Assembly: GCA_016219165.1 (NCBI GenBank) | Contig: JACRCB010000058.1 | Location: forward strand, 1 to 5,879 | Origin: Deltaproteobacteria bacterium | GTDB taxonomy: Bacteria > Desulfobacterota > GWC2-55-46 > DRQE01 | DNA: 5,879 nt | Reading direction: 5' to 3' | In this document: piece after piece, positions 5,804 to 5,879 of the stretch | How positions within the stretch are numbered: the first letter of the stretch is position 1 | How the letters are laid out: every line of letters begins with the position of its first letter | Notes under the pieces: generated by a model | Seen by the model: only the letters and a program-made list of their open reading frames with translations | What the model was told of the DNA's origin: nothing | Databases searched by the model: none | Translations under genes and position numbers: made by a program

Positions 5804-5879
5804 ATGATAACGAACGATTCCAAGACCATCCTTCTTGCCGACGACTCCGTGTTTTTTAGGTTTAATGAACCGCCATCTC
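5804..5879 (+). CDS. Response regulator receiver protein, N-terminal end only
   Basis: ATG 5804 follows AAAGGAG (5791-5797) at six bases. The 25 visible residues begin MITNDSKTILLADDSVFFR. The first beta-strand (TILLA) followed by the acidic pair Asp13-Asp14 is the hallmark of CheY-like receiver domains, where these residues bind the Mg2+ needed for phosphorylation. The phospho-acceptor Asp and any output domain lie beyond the window. The last six residues (FNEPPS) are encoded by the second copy of a 21-bp repeat and do not look like a receiver first helix, so the true sequence may diverge from about codon 19. The gene has its own promoter and a long leader, which separates it from topA. What it controls cannot be told. 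Confidence 0.7.
   Translation, partial: MITNDSKTILLADDSVFFRFNEPPS
5859..5879 (+). repeat. 21-bp direct repeat, copy 2, at the window end
   Basis: This is an exact copy of 5713-5733, offset by 146 bp, and it stops exactly where the window stops. It overlaps codons 19-25 of the response-regulator frame. The coincidence with the edge suggests either a true repeat longer than visible or a contig end made by a repeated k-mer in assembly. Confidence 0.9.

Noticed and set aside
5632..5859. Open frame of 75 residues on the + strand between topA and the end
   Set aside because: It starts at a TTG inside the terminator-like hairpin, has no ribosome-binding site, runs through the promoter and leader, and overlaps the receiver gene in another frame.
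1..5879. CRISPR array, insertion sequence, prophage or defence system
   Set aside because: No regularly spaced repeats, transposase, integrase or defence-type proteins are seen; the only repeats are the 15-bp tandem and the 21-bp pair described.

Overview
The window reads as an ordinary chromosomal segment of a diderm (Gram-negative) bacterium. All recognisable genes lie on the + strand: the 3' end of a type IV pilus/type II secretion ATPase gene (pilB/gspE-like), a lipoprotein form of the Tol-Pal-associated TPR protein CpoB/YbgF, a LysM protein that looks like the pilus-secretin partner TsaP, dprA, topA, and the first codons of a response-regulator gene. A lipobox protein and a TsaP-like peptidoglycan binder imply an outer membrane. 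Gene order and protein style suggest Desulfobacterota (former Deltaproteobacteria) or Nitrospirota, but this is an impression; no rRNA or other phylogenetic marker is present.

Layout. 1-168 is the tail of the secretion ATPase. 169-346 holds a sigma70-like promoter with an A-rich upstream stretch, followed by a strong Shine-Dalgarno for a TTG-initiated cpoB. cpoB and tsaP are 11 nt apart and probably form one transcript. 2146-2296 is a structured spacer with two hairpins before dprA. dprA and topA are separated by 52 nt carrying a small palindrome. After topA comes a terminator-like hairpin, then the best promoter in the window and a leader of about 120 nt. This leads to a CheY-like receiver gene cut by the window end. 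No gene-free stretch exceeds 300 bases.

How the genes fit together. The secretion ATPase, the TsaP-like protein and DprA suggest a surface/DNA-uptake theme: pilus extension, anchoring of the outer-membrane secretin to peptidoglycan, and loading of RecA on incoming single-stranded DNA. CpoB links the outer membrane to cell-wall synthesis during constriction. TopA relaxes negative supercoils and is a common neighbour of dprA.

I saw no CRISPR array, transposase, phage gene, tRNA or rRNA, and no convincing new system. The points most worth checking are a 21-bp direct repeat that ends exactly at the window end inside the response-regulator gene (possible assembly artefact), the structured leader before dprA, and a short linker motif shared by CpoB and the TsaP-like protein.
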